Counted from the stretch's first letter, positions 52,380-64,000 are shown. The stretch: 64,000 nucleotides of DNA from Cinnamomum chago (GCA_038049695.1 CP142451.1:46573001-46637000); one strand, 5' to 3'. Made by a program: numbers and translations. The notes: a model not told the origin generated them from the sequence alone.

Positions 52380-54142
52380 TGTTGGAAAATAGGTGGGCCA
52401 TTCAGATAGGTTTCAAAAACTTTTGACCCACTTGATGCAAGGATCAACTATCTAGAAGGCAACAAACCCAATCCAGGATGCAATCCCTCAAACTCATAAA
52501 TCATGTACAACAATATAACCTATCTAGACGATAGACAACAACACCTGCACATGCAACCACGAAATCTACAACATACAAGGATGTAGATTATACCTTTGGA
52601 GCTTAGTTGTGCTCTAATGGAGAATTTGAATTCTTTCTTTGATGATGAACACCTTCACTAATCAAATTAGAATCTCCAACACCTTTTGATCTTCCACACT
52701 ATGACCCGTATCAGATTCTCTTTTCTCAAGAAGGTGGTGGAACCTCCAAGAGAATAACCCTAAAGGAAACTAGAAGAAAAACTAGAAGAGGGAGAGGAAG
52801 AGAGGTGTGCAACTCTTGCACTAGGGATCTTGGGCATGAATTCCAAGATTGGATCATGCATAGGGGACGTCCAAGGGCTCTCCTCTCCTCCTTTTATAGC
52901 ATTCAAGCCACCTCCTCTTACTAATTGAAATAGAAGTCTTACTTCCACCACAATTAGTTGCTTACTAAATCACAATTAGAAGTCTTACTTCAAATATGAT
53001 TAGTAACTTCCTCTTTTACTAATTAAAATATAAGTCCTACTTCCATTAATAATTAGTAACTTACTATTACCACTTTTAGAAGTCTCACTTCAAAAAGAAA
53101 TAGTAACTTTCTATTTCCTTTTAGAGTTCTACTATAATTAGTATCTTTTTAATATCTTGGGCTAGCGTGGGGACCACTAGGGATTCCTTAGAAAGCTGGC
53201 TCCAACTGGGACACGCGACCCCACATCTCATGTGCAATCCGGGCCTACAGTTAATTGCAAATAACTCCACTATATAAATGCAACTGAACTCCAGTCTTAG
53301 GAATATATTACAATGAAGACCCTAAACTTCCTCTTTACCACAAGTAGGCCCCTCCATCTATATCCATGGATCAATTGGACCTGTCCACCAAAATAGATCC
53401 ATATCTTATTATCCTTGAGCCCCAATTAATTATAATGATCATTTGGTACCGATCCAATTAACTCTTAATTGGAATGGGTGCGCACTTACCAATGATAAAT
53501 TCATTAATTGGCATAAGGGGATATTAAAGATAGATTCCATCTTGACCATTGAATGTTCCCACAACTCTACTACCATGTACCCAAATCACCGATGTGTTCA
53601 CCTACAATTGGCCTCACTCATTGGTGACTCAAAGCAAATGAATAGATAGAAACTTGAGTTCATTAATGTCTCAGGATTATGAGCTTATTGCTAGGGAATT
53701 ATGAGAGCATACCTTAAAGTAAAGACAGTGTATATAAGGTGCTTTTCATGGTCCTTCAATACATCCAATGTACCGGCACCATAATCCAGAATCTTACATT
53801 CTGATGATCAAGACAAATCACACTATCTCATAGTGATCAAAGTGCTGCAACCTTGTCAGATGAGATGTCCAATCTCATCACTGGTTGTGAAGATATTTAA
53901 GTATAAGATTTGCAATACATGTCTCCTGTATGTGGATCTCATCCACACACATATATTACATCTAGTATACTTGTGGACTCCGATTCATCTCATGAATCAT
54001 TATGTCATTCGTATTGGTTATGTGCAAGCAAGTAATAAAACACCATTCATCTCATGAAAGGAAAGCAATAATATATATTGATAAATAAAGAAATTAATCA
54101 ATTTATTCATCATATACTGGTATTGAGACCGTAAAACTAACA
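52380..54142 (-). mobile_element. Solo LTR, 1.76 kb, Copia-like
   Basis: The boundaries TGTTGGAAAATAGG...AAAACTAACA are flanked by CAACC at 52375-52379 and 54143-54147. Nothing internal remains. The only good TATA box (CTATAAAAGGAGG, 52890-52900) reads on the minus strand, so I orient it that way. A second copy in the opposite orientation lies at 56606. The ends and length resemble Copia LTRs; the lineage is not certain. Confidence 0.85.
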
Positions 54143-56605
54143 CAACCGACCCATGTACTTCACAGGGTACATCAAAGAAATGCCAATACACAGAGTCCAG
54201 ATCGACCCAGGGTCTGCACTCAACCTCATCTCTACTTCGGCACTTGAAGAGCTGGGCATCCCACCTAGCAAGCTGAGTCACACGTCTGTATCCATCTTTG
54301 GATACGATGGGAGCGCTCAAAGGCTTATCAGTAAAATCAGGTTCAAGTTGTAAATCGGTGATCTTATCTCTGAAGTCATAGTGTATGCGATAAGAACCCC
54401 TTCATGCTACAACATCCTCCTCGGACGCCCCTGGATACACAAGAATGGTGTCGTCCCTTCAACTCTACATCATTGCATCAAGTCCGTCGGTAATGACGGC
54501 TCGATACATCGAGTGTTTGCAAATAAAAGGCCGTTCAAAGGCAAAGAAGTCCATTTTGCAGATGCTCAGATGTACAAAGATGAAAAAGAAGAAAATGAGG
54601 AAGAAATAGCACCCCTTGTTGAAAATCTTCAGAAAGACAAAGGCAAGGCTCCTCAGCGATCATCGGAAGAAAAAAGACCTTCCGGTAAATCTGAAGAGAG
54701 AGATCCATCTCCATTCATTGTCTCCCTCAAATCTTCAAAGCCTTTGGTCATGACAACCAAAGCAAAGAAGACAAAGCAAAAGTCTGGGGGTAAGCTTGTT
54801 GTCTCTTTTGTGTCTATCATGCAAGACACGGATTTAGAGTTAGAGCCAGAAGACGACACACCGTCATGCCAAGCTGACACTCAACAAGTTCAGTCTGCTC
54901 TACCTCCAATAGAGACACATGCTGACATAGAAGATCTTACGTCTGCTTCCTTTGTTGTTCCGGCAACTTTAGCAGAAGATAAACCAATCTTCTTCCATAG
55001 ATCAGAAGCTTCTTCATCAAATTCCATGCTTGAACCTTTCCAAAACGAAGGTATGCCTCAACTATTTCTATATAGTCCTATGGCACAAACTATTATGAAG
55101 AAAATGGGTTATGACACTCAAAACCTAGTCGGTCTGGGGTAAGGTCGCGGTATTCTCGCACCATTGGAGCCCGCCTTAACCAAAAGTCAACTGGAAGATT
55201 GAAGACTCTACGGTCATGTAGAAAGATCTTCACATGGGCTGGGGTATGATCATGACGCTCCCATGAGACAGTTGACACAAATCCCGAGGAGTCAATTTGC
55301 CGACCAAGCCTCAACATCTCATGTCCTTGATGACATCGATCTCCCTGGATATCTCTTCGAAGAGTCACCCGTCAAGGATCCAGGAAGCTCTACCAATTCA
55401 TATGATTTTTCTGATGATAAAAAGGAATTGTCCGGTGATAAAGACATGTGGCATTCTGACCAAGAAGAACCATCGTCTCCAAAAGAAGTACCCTACTTCG
55501 ACCCAGTTTCAATAGGCGATTGGGACCATCTCATAGCAAGCCTTGAGGAGATCACCGATCCTAAAGACCCATGGTCAGAAACAAAGCCTTGGCCTAAAAA
55601 TGCCCTTGAAACTCCAGAAGGTTTCGTTGAGTTGGAAGCCTCCGAAAATATTATGGAGGAACCACCTTCGAACCTTCCAACAGAAGATCCTGTTCAAAAG
55701 ATAGACTTGGGAACACCAGATAACCCGCGGCCTGTATTCATAAGCAAGAATATAAAGGATGATGAGTTACCCGAGTATATCTCTTTTCTTCGTGAGTTCG
55801 TTGATTGTTTTGCATGGTCTTATGCTGAAATGCCAGGCTTAGATCCCAAGATAGCAGTCCTCAAACTCAATCTGCAAAAAGTTATCAAGCTTGTTAAACA
55901 AGGCCAAAGAAGATTTCGTCTAGACGTGATGGAAAAAATTGAACAAGAAGTTCAAAAACTCAAAAGCGTTGGCTTCATCCGCGAGGAACAACATCCAGAA
56001 TGGTTGGCCAATATTGTCCCGGTGACAAAGAAAAATGGGCAGATCAGGGTCTGTATTGATTATAGAGACCTAAATGGTGCTTGCCCCAAAGATGAATTCC
56101 CGCTCCCCATACCAGAGGTGAGGATTGACAACACCTGTGGGTTTGAGCGAATGACATTCATGGATGGATTCTCTGCCTACAATCAGATAAAGATGCATCC
56201 TGAAGATGAAAAACACACATCATTTCGGACCCCATTTGGCGTGTATTGCTACACTGTCATGCCATTTGGTCTGAAAAATGATGGTGCCACATATCAGAGG
56301 GCTACGATGAAGATATTCCAAGATATACGGCACAAGACGGTTGAATGTTACGTCGATGACCTCGCCGTTAAAAGTAGAAAAAAAGAAGACCATCTGAAAG
56401 ACCTTTGGGAAGTTTTCCTCCGACATCGCAAACACAAACTGCGAATGAATCCCCTGAAATGCTTCTTCGGCGTCTCGTCAGGTAAGTTTCTCGGATTCAT
56501 AGTCCGGAAAGCTGGAATAGAACTTGACCCCATCAAAGTCAAGGCTATTCTAGAAATGCCTTCTCCAAGAACCTTAAGAGAACTGAAAGGATTGCAAGGT
56601 AGATT
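54143..56605 (+). pseudogene. Outer Tat/Ogre protease to reverse transcriptase region (fossil)
   Basis: This aligns with about 12080-14545 of the inner frame. It has the protease (IDPGSALNLIS, LLGRPWIH), the G-patch-like segment and reverse transcriptase with YVDDLAVKS. It is broken, with a few interruptions, though the RT part has a long open stretch. RNase H and integrase are missing because the sequence ends against another LTR at 56606. Confidence 0.88.
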
Positions 56606-58145
56606 TGTTAGTTTTATGGTCTCAATACCAGTATATGATGAATAAATTGATTAATTTATTTATTTATCAATATATATTATTGCTTTCCTTTCATGAGATG
56701 AATGGTGTTCTTTTACATGTTTGCACATAACTAATACGAATGACATAATGGTTCATAAGATGAACCGGAGTCCACAAGTATACTAGATGTAATACATGTG
56801 TATGGATGAGATCCACATACAGGAGACATGTATTGCAAATCTTATACTTAAATATCTTCACAACCAGTGATGAGATTGGGCATCTCATCTGACAAGGTTG
56901 CAGCACTTTGATCACTATGAGATAGTGTACTTTGTCTCGATCATCGGAATGTAAGATTCTGGATCATGGTGCCGGTACATTAAATGTATTGAAGGACCAT
57001 GAGATGCACCTTATATACATTGTCTTTACTTTATGGTCTACTCTCATAATTCCCTAGCAATAGGCTCATAATCCTGAGACATTAATGAACTCAAGTTTCT
57101 ATCTATTCATTTGCTTTGAGTCATCAATGAGTGAGGCCAATTGTAGGTCAACACCTCGGTGATTTGGGTACGTGGTAGTAGAGCTATGAGAACATTCAAT
57201 GGTCAAGATGGAATCATTGGTAATTAATGGATTTATCATTGGTAAGTGCCAATTGTAGGTCAACACCTCGGTGATTTGGGTACGTGGTAGTAGAGCTTTA
57301 ATATCCCCTTGTGCCAATTAATGGATTTATCATTGGTAAGTGCGCACCCATTCCGATTAAGAGTTAATTGGATCAGTACCAAATGATCATTATAATTAAT
57401 TATGGCTCAAGGATAATAAGATATGGATCTAATTTGGTAGACAAGTCCAATTGATCCATGGATATAGATGGAGGGGCCTACTTATGGTAATAGGGAAGTT
57501 TAGGGTCTTCATTGTAATATATTCCTAAGACTGGAGTGCAATTGCATTTATATAGTGGAGTTATTTGCAATTAACTGTGGGCCCGGATTGCACATGAGAT
57601 GTGGGGTCGCTGTCCCAGTTAGAGCCAGCTTTCTAAGGAATCCCTAGTGGTCCCCACGCTAGCCCAAGTTATTAGAAAGATACTAATTCTACTTGAACTC
57701 TAATAGGAAGGAATTGAAAGGTTACTATTTCTATTTGAAGTGAGACTTCTAATAGTGGTAATAGTAAGTTACTAATTATTAATGGAAGTAGGACTTCTAT
57801 TTTAATTGGAAAGGAGAAAACTACTAATTGTTGTGGAAGTGAGACTTCTATGGCAACTAGCAAGGGAGAAGGTTACTATTTTTTAATGGGAGTTAAACTT
57901 CCATTTCAAATAGGAAAAGAGGTGGCCTTAAGGGCTATATAAAGAGGAATTAACCCCTTTTGGATGTCCTCCATGCTATTCCATCTAGGGATTCACGCTC
58001 AGCCCCTTATTTGAGTGCAAGTGTTGCATCTCTTCCTCCCTTCCCTCTTCTAGTTCTTTTCTCTTTCTCCTCTAGTTCCTTGGAGTTACTAGTTGGGTTT
58101 TCTCTTGGAGATTCCACCATCTTCTTGAGAAAAGAGAATCTGATA
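56606..58145 (+). mobile_element. Second copy of the 1.76-kb Copia-like LTR, incomplete
   Basis: TGTTAGTTTTATGGTCTC... is the inverse of the right end of 52380-54142, and homology continues to about GAGAATCTGATA (58145). A TATA box (TATATAAAG) lies at 57936-57944, consistent with + orientation. A local duplication of about 70 bases around GTAGGTCAACACCTCGGTGA occurs at about 57145 and 57255. The far end is missing, so there is no target duplication to read. Confidence 0.82.
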
Positions 58146-58314
58146 ACTGGTTCTTTGTCAATACAAGGTTCAGATTCCTTAGGTCCCACCCACTACTGTT
58201 TAAGTCATCACTCCTTCTCTTCCACTCTTTTCATTCACTTTCCCCCGATTTCTACAACTTTCTTAACCTAGGGCTGAAAATCCCTCTTTCCTTTCCATCT
58301 TCCTCACCTTGCAT
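58146..58314 (+). repeat. Fragment resembling a Tekay-like LTR
   Basis: CTTTTCATTCACTTTCCCCC and AACTTTCTTAACCTAGGGC match the homologous block of the LTR that follows (about 58800-58890). It looks like a piece of an older related LTR into which the element at 58315 inserted, but the boundaries are uncertain. Confidence 0.5.
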
Positions 58315-61167
58315 TGTTAGACCCCGACCCAGACCTTTACGATTAGTGTGCGATTAGTATGTGTTTAGTCCTAAGTGGGTTTAGTTGTTGTTTGGTTAGA
58401 AGTAATTAGTTTTAGTCTTGGACATAGCTTTGGGAATGTTGAGGACGTTTAGTATCAGTCAGACACACTCAGGAAGGCCTGAGTGCACGTGTGAGCTTGG
58501 GAAGATCGTATCGATTTCAGTGTGATTGTGATTTTGATTACATTTGAATGAGGTTCCGACGTGTTGCAACTTTAGTTTTAAGCATATTCATATTTGAAGC
58601 CCAAAAGCCCATGTTTTGGCCCAAAGAGGGTAAAATTGTCTTTTATGTACAAATCTAGACACAATTTTTGAGATCTCAAAACCACGTCAAAAATATACTT
58701 TTTGGAAACAAGATTTTTCGACGATCGTTTTATCCTTCTTCGTCGAAGTCATCCGAGGTCCCCAAGACCATGTTTTCGTAGTTTCAAGTTCAACTAGTTG
58801 GGGCCCATTTTCCTCACTTAAGCCCCATCTCCCTCTCTTTTCATTCACTTTACCAATTCCTGCAACTTTCTTGAACTAGGGCAAGGAAAGCTCTTCTTCT
58901 CTTCAATCTTCTCCATCTTGCATGCTTTGGCCAGAGAGCTCCAAATAGAATTCCAAGCTTATCATCTTCTTCATCTCCTTGCAAGCTCTCTATTGGTATA
59001 AGCTTATTGGAGTTTCTTGTGGAACAAGCTCTACATTTTCTTCCTCCTCTCTTGGTTGACCTTCTCTAGGTAAGAGCTTCCACTCATATCCTTCATGGAG
59101 TTATTTTGGTTCCTCAAGATCATGTTTTTCATGTTTTCAAACCATTTTGTTCAAATGGGTTCCTTGGTTCCATTTTTGAGTAAGTTGTGTGGTTTTCTCT
59201 TGGGTTTTCTTGTAGTGTTGGCTTAGCTTGAGAGAAGTGCTTGAGAAGGATTGTTTAGCATTTGGGCAAGGCAAGTAATCTCTATAGGACCATTGTGCAT
59301 GTGTATTTTAAGCTACATTGTTGTTTTGGAAATTTTGCAAACAAATATGTTTACAAGCTTCATGATTATGTTTCTTCGGATTGAATGTTTAAGATTGGGA
59401 AAAATATGTGTGTTTTACCCTTGGAGAGCAGGTAGGCTCAAGGGAATGCATGTGGAATGAGAATAAGAAGAAGGGTAGAAGAAGATGTGAAAAACCTGCA
59501 CTGAACCGCGCGTCCCGTGCATTGGCGGTCAGCTCGCGGCTAGCCGCCAGTCTCCACTTCGGCTAACCGCAGGCTAACCGAACTCGGCGGTTGCTTTTCC
59601 AGTAGCTGCCTTTTGCATCAGGGTTCGGCGGTCAGCCCTGCGGTCAGCTCGCGGTTAACCGTCAGCTTCCCTTGCGGCTAACCGTGAGCCAACCGTGGGC
59701 ATTTCGGTTCATTTTCCAGAGAGCTGTTTCAGACCTGGGTTTCCAGCGGTCACCCTGTCGGTCAGCTTGCGGCTAGCCGCCAGTTCCCATTTCAGCTAGC
59801 CGACAGCTGACCGAAATTGACCCATTTGCTTGTTTTGAAGAGTTTTTGCAAGAATGAAAACTAGAACATGTTTAGGAGCCTTTAGTCTGATATTATACAC
59901 TCGAAACTCGAGATGTCCTTGAACTTCGGGGGCACCAATTCTGTTTTAATTCCAACATCTGGGCTTCGGCTGCATAACGATCAACCAAGGGTCCTTGCAT
60001 GAACTTGATAGGCTTTGTATTCGTGCTTTGGTTTCGATATAATGAAGATCCTCGTGTACTCGTTTTGAAGTTAAATACAAGCTAGTTTTGAAGATGTGTT
60101 TCAAGAAAAAGGGGATCACTTCCTAAGCGTGTTATGCATATTAATTATGCCCTTGCTAGTCGTGTTCATCGTGTTTTGATAAGTGATTTCCCCCTTTTTA
60201 TCTCGACGTGTTTAGAACGTGTTTCGCGTGTTTTGTGCATTCGTGAATTAAGTAAACACCACTGAGCTTAGACTGCTCTTTCAGTCTGATCCACTGTCTC
60301 GGGGTCTTTAAACATGTGGACTGTCTGCAGACTCGTCTTGTTTTTATTACACATCGTGCGTGTCCGGTTCCGAGGCCGGAATTCCCGTCTTTGTGGGAAA
60401 TCGTGTCGTGCTTATATTATGTATATCGTGCTTGTCGTGCGTGCTTGCTCTTTTCATTATATAAATGATAGAGAAAGGATGGGCTCTTCGTGGATTGTAA
60501 CTATTCATGATATATTATGTATTCATGCTAGTTTCTTTCGGTATCTCAGCTTTGTTCGCATTCTTGAAAATGTTCCTCAATTTTGATAGTATTTCATATC
60601 AAGGATTTGCTTATATGTTTTCTCTAAAAGTTATTGTTCATGTTCATGCCTAAATTGATTACCTGCCAAACCGTCGTGTTTGACCCTTGTTTGTTGGTGC
60701 CCAGGTGCAGGAGACGTTACCTTTGAGGAGGAGCGTCAGGAGGAGGCTTGTGAGCCAACCCCTGTGAGAGAGTGGCAGCCCGACGATGTCATCTAGACAT
60801 CGGGCGGGTTCTCGAGTTTCGTCACCTTTTGTCTTGGGGTTTCTTTTGCTATATTTTGAGAATTGTATTGGCCTCTGTTGGCCTCTTATGGAATTGTAAC
60901 TTAACTTACTATTGATTAGTCTTATAACTTGAATATTAATGGGAATGCCATGTTAGTCTCTTCCTTTGATACTATGCCGTGTGATCATTTGTTATGGCAC
61001 CTAAATGTTTTGTTGGTGCTCATCTTGATGTGTTTTGCTACACGCTTCCGCATACTTGTACGTGTGAGCCAGATTCCGCTTGTCCTTGGGAATCCTCACC
61101 ACGGGAACCTGTGGGAAAGTATCATCTACTGTGTCGCGGGCTCGGGATCCGTTCCGGGGTCGCGACA
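58315..61167 (+). repeat. Tekay-like chromovirus 5' LTR
   Basis: 2853 bp, TGTTAGACCCCGACCC...GGTCGCGACA, homologous to 44702-47489. A palindrome cluster at about 59510-59815 uses a different word, GCGGCTAGCCGC or GCGGCTAACCG, from the CGCTCGAGCG of the homologous LTRs. A TATA-like ATTATATAAATG lies at about 60456. Confidence 0.9.
59510..59815. repeat. GCGGCTAGCCGC palindrome cluster
   Basis: Repeats of CGGTCAGCTCGCGGCTAGCC, CGGCTAACCGC and CAGCTGACCG words are arranged in three diverged units of about 120 bases. A perfect 12-bp palindrome GCGGCTAGCCGC lies at 59536-59547, and another close copy at about 59771. It occupies the same relative place as the CGCTCGAGCG cluster of the sister LTR. 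Confidence 0.85.
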
Positions 61168-61171
61168 GGAC

Positions 61172-61183
61172 TGGTATCAGAGC
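61172..61183 (+). other. Primer binding site of the Tekay-like element
   Basis: TGGTATCAGAGC begins five bases after the LTR end. It is the initiator tRNA-Met complement typical of chromoviruses. Confidence 0.9.
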
Positions 61184-61327
61184 GAGACATGTTTCAGGCA
61201 CTTAAAAGAAACTAGAAAGATCTTAGGAACGTGGCGAGGATTCGTGAGTTCGATAGATTCGTTCGTATAGGATCTTAAAACCCCTTGTACTATGATTTTG
61301 AGTTCTAACTCTAGGTTTTACAGCAAT

Positions 61328-62410
61328 ATGCCTCCAAGAAAAGCTCCAAATCATCATGCTTCAGGCAGTAATCATAATGAGTCAGATGCATCTGAGACAC
61401 CTACAGCCACACAGTTTCAAGAACTTATGCAAGCCATGATAGCACAACAAAGGCAGGCTAATGAGAACCAAGCAAGGTTTCAAGAACAGTTGGCAAGGAA
61501 GGATGATGAAATGGCACAAGTCCAAAGGCAGTTGTTAGAAGTTCTTCAAAACAGGAATGTAGCACCACCCGTGGGTCCACAGATTGTTATTCAGAATAGG
61601 CATCCTGACCCTAATGCACTATTTGAGAAGTTTAGAAAGAGGGCACCGAAGGAGTTTTCGGGCAATGAGGACCTGCTAGTGGCAGATGACTGGCTAGTCA
61701 ATACGGAGAAGATCTTTGATGTCTTCATGTGCACGGGTGTGCAGAAAGTCAACCTCACAGCTTCATTATTTTATGGGCTTGCAGACCGGTGGTGGCAAAC
61801 AGTCAAGGATCCATATGCAGTGATGGCAGATGAAGAGGCATGGGCAGCTTTCAAGATACAGTTTCAGGATAAATATATTCCCTCTCATGTCAAGAGGCAG
61901 AAGGCTATTGAGTTCCAGCAGCTTAAGCAGGGTAGCATGACGGTGCTAGACTATGTCACCAAATTTGAGAGATTGGCTAGATATGCTACCGAACTGATTG
62001 ATACGGAAAGGAAGAAGATAACCAAGTTCTTGGAAGGGTTGAATCCGATTATCATGAGAGATGTCATAGGAGTAGTTCCTCCAGCTACATATGATGAGGC
62101 AGTCAAGCGGGCATATACATTTGAAGATATTAACAACATGATTGTTCAGGACAGGAAGCAGCAATATCAACAACAGAATCAGAGGCAACAGCAGGGCAAG
62201 AAGCCAAGGCAAGAGCAAGGCCATGTGAGGCAGGGTTGTGGCCATTGTGGCAAGAATCATGAGACACATGAATGTCGTAAGGCCATGGGTGCCTGTTTCA
62301 AGTGTGGGGCCATGAACCATGCAATCAAGGATTGCCCACTACTTCAGAATCAGGGGAACATGAACCAGCAGCAGAGACAAGTAGCTCCTCAGAATCAAGC
62401 ACCAGTTTAG
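61328..62410 (+). CDS. gag: Tekay-like gag (360 codons; part of a broken element)
   Basis: I take ATG 61328 (MPPRKAPNHH), the usual chromoviral gag start; the frame is open from 61292. The capsid-type core runs from FEKFRKRAPKEFSGNEDLLV to about residue 260. A Gln-rich stretch follows. Two Cys/His knuckles end the protein: CGHCGKNHETHEC from about residue 304, and CFKCGAMNHAIKDC from about 323. It packages the element's RNA in virus-like particles. The frame ends in the Gln-rich tail after the knuckles. Confidence 0.85.
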   Translation: MPPRKAPNHHASGSNHNESDASETPTATQFQELMQAMIAQQRQANENQARFQEQLARKDDEMAQVQRQLLEVLQNRNVAPPVGPQIVIQNRHPDPNALFEKFRKRAPKEFSGNEDLLVADDWLVNTEKIFDVFMCTGVQKVNLTASLFYGLADRWWQTVKDPYAVMADEEAWAAFKIQFQDKYIPSHVKRQKAIEFQQLKQGSMTVLDYVTKFERLARYATELIDTERKKITKFLEGLNPIIMRDVIGVVPPATYDEAVKRAYTFEDINNMIVQDRKQQYQQQNQRQQQGKKPRQEQGHVRQGCGHCGKNHETHECRKAMGACFKCGAMNHAIKDCPLLQNQGNMNQQQRQVAPQNQAPV

Positions 62411-62536
62411 AATCAGATGAGACCACCTCAGTAACAGTAACAGGCTAGGCCACCAGCGCAGAACCAGAATGCTCGTCCTCCACAGCAGAACAGACAAGGC
62501 CAGGGAAGGCAGAACCAAATACCGAACATACTAAAG

Positions 62537-64000
62537 ATGCATGGACGCTTGTATTATCTCAACCGTGCAGATGCTGAAGCTGCAGGAGACGTGGTAGAAG
62601 GTAAACTTCTTGTTTGTGGGGTAGAAGCCCAGATTTTATTTGATCCCAGATCCACACATTCTTTTTCATCTCCTAGTTTTGCTAAGTTGATTGATGCACC
62701 ATGTAGTGAGTTGGATTATATTTTAGTGGTTACCACTCCAGTAGGGAAACAAGTTATGTGTAGAAACCATTACCCTAGTTGTATAGTTTTGTTAGGAGAT
62801 GTTAATCTACCGGCCAACCTCATAGTTTTGGACATGCATGATTTTGATGTCATATTAGGCATGGATTGGTTAGAAGCATATCATGCCACTATGGATTGTT
62901 TTAGTAAGACCATCACATTCAGATTCCAAGGACCACAGGCAGAGTTGATATTTCAGGGGAACAGGAGAAAATCTCAGGCAGGGTTTATTTCAGTTTTGAA
63001 GGCAAGAAGATCAATGCAGAGTGGATGTCAGGCATTTATTGCGTTTATCACGGAGGATAAACAGTCCCAAGGGGTGGAGGATATCCCCCATTGTGTGTGA
63101 ATTTCCGGACGTTTTTCCAGAAGAAATCTCGGGTTTACCACCAATTAGAGAAGTTGAGTTTACAATTGAGCTCCTTCTAGGGACGACTCCAATCTCTATT
63201 GCACCATACAGGATGGCTCCAGCAGAAATGGGTGAGCTAAAGCTCCAATTGCAGGATTTGTTGAGCAAAGGCTTTATTAGGCCAAGTGTTTCACCGTGGG
63301 GAGCACCGGTGTTGTTTGTGAAGAAGAAGGATGGAAGCTTGAGAATGTGCATTGACTACAGGAAGTTGAACCATGTGACCGTGAAGAACAAGTACCCTTT
63401 GCCAAGGATAGATGAATTGTTTGACCAATTGCAAGGAGCAGCCTATTTTTCCAAGATAGACTTGAGGTCAGGGTACCATCAGTTGAGAGTTAGAGACTCA
63501 GATGTTCAGAAGACAACCTTTAGAACAAGATATGGGCACTATGAATTCTTAGTGATGCCCTTTGGTTTGACAAATGCACCCGCAGTCTTTATGGCTCTGA
63601 TGAACAAGGTCTTTGCGCCTCATTTGGATCACTCTACGGTAGTGTTTATTGATGATGTCTTTGTGTATTCCAAGAGTAAGAAGGAGCATGAAGAACATTT
63701 GAGGACAGCGTTGCAGCTCTTGAGGGACAACCAGTTATATGCGAAACTCAGTAAGTGCGAATTCTGGTTAGAGCAAGTTGCTTTTCTAGGCCACATCATC
63801 TCTAGAGAAGGTTTAGCAGTTGACCCAGCCAAGATAGAGGCAGTTGTTAGCTGGGCAAGGCCAAGCAGTGTGATAGAGATTAGAAGCTTTTTGGGGTTAG
63901 CAGGCTACTACAGAAGATTTGTCCAAGGTTTTTCGTCTATTGCAGCCCCGTTGACAAAATTGACTAGGAAGAATGTCCCATTTGTTTGGACCGATCAGTG
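62537..64000 (+). pseudogene. pol: Tekay-like protease and reverse transcriptase region (fossil, partial)
   Basis: The protease region (LLVCGVEAQILFD, STHSFSS, VILGMDWLEAYHATMDC) is followed by reverse transcriptase ([51 protein letters not shown]). Similarity is clearly to chromoviral pol. The region is broken, with a few interruptions. It continues past the window. Confidence 0.88.

Larger units (their letters stand above)
58315..64000 (+). mobile_element. Tekay/Del-like chromovirus, cut by the window end
   Basis: 5' LTR, tRNA-Met primer site, gag, protease and reverse transcriptase are present in order. RNase H, integrase and the 3' LTR would lie beyond the window. The gag frame is open, but the region from the end of gag through protease and RT is broken, with a few interruptions. 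The long LTR and the gag and RT sequence style point to the Tekay/Del clade. Confidence 0.85.

Noticed and set aside
62146-62230. CAACAG/CAGCAG-rich tract as a host microsatellite
   Set aside because: It encodes the Gln-rich tail of the Tekay-like gag between capsid core and knuckles, which is usual for this family.

Overview
This window is plant nuclear DNA made almost entirely of nested LTR retrotransposons. I see no ordinary host gene, no rRNA or tRNA gene and no CRISPR array. The pointers to a plant are Tat/Ogre-type Ty3/Gypsy elements with two RNase H domains, a plant-mobile-domain (PMD) cargo gene, SIRE-like Copia elements with a tRNA-Met primer site, and Tekay/Del-like chromoviruses. 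The density and depth of nesting suggest an angiosperm with a large, repeat-rich genome and a heterochromatic location. The species cannot be told from the sequence.

The nesting can be read from exact 5-bp target-site duplications. The outermost layer is an old, broken Tat/Ogre element on the + strand, in pieces at 1-2588, 49396-52379 and 54143-56605. A Copia element (type A, 2594-49390, duplication GAATC) sits in its gag. A very large Tat/Ogre element (3732-29615, about 25.9 kb, duplication ATATT) sits in the left LTR of that Copia. A solo LTR of the same Tat/Ogre family (18826-21310, minus strand, duplication AGTAG) sits inside it. The Copia interior also holds a minus-strand Copia (type B, 32487-42625, duplication ATCCA), which holds a 4.2-kb chromovirus-like solo LTR (33485-37684, duplication CCTCT). 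The right end of the Copia carries a type-B LTR fragment joined to the 3' end of a Tekay-like element (44682-47489). The outer Ogre also received a 1.76-kb solo LTR (52380-54142, duplication CAACC). It ends against an oppositely oriented copy of that LTR (56606 to about 58145). A Tekay-like element (58315 onward) runs off the right edge.

The inner Tat/Ogre element is the best preserved. It has two near-identical 2.4-2.5 kb LTRs, a primer site, a leader with 165-bp tandem repeats, and one unbroken 2995-codon gag-pol frame with all catalytic residues visible. Past pol, on the opposite strand, lies a spliced gene encoding a PMD-like protein with a coiled-coil tail. It has its own TATA box and four short or long GT-AG introns that all keep frame. 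The two genes converge on a zone of tandem repeats. The solo LTR landed in the 3' end of this antisense gene.

The two Copia copies appear to carry only a gag-like gene (coiled coil plus one zinc knuckle) and no pol, so they look non-autonomous. Across unrelated LTR families, AT-rich LTRs each contain one short cluster of GC-rich perfect palindromes. The palindromic word differs between families, and even between homologous chromoviral LTRs at the same relative position. This shared design, and the spliced antisense cargo gene, are the most interesting observations here.
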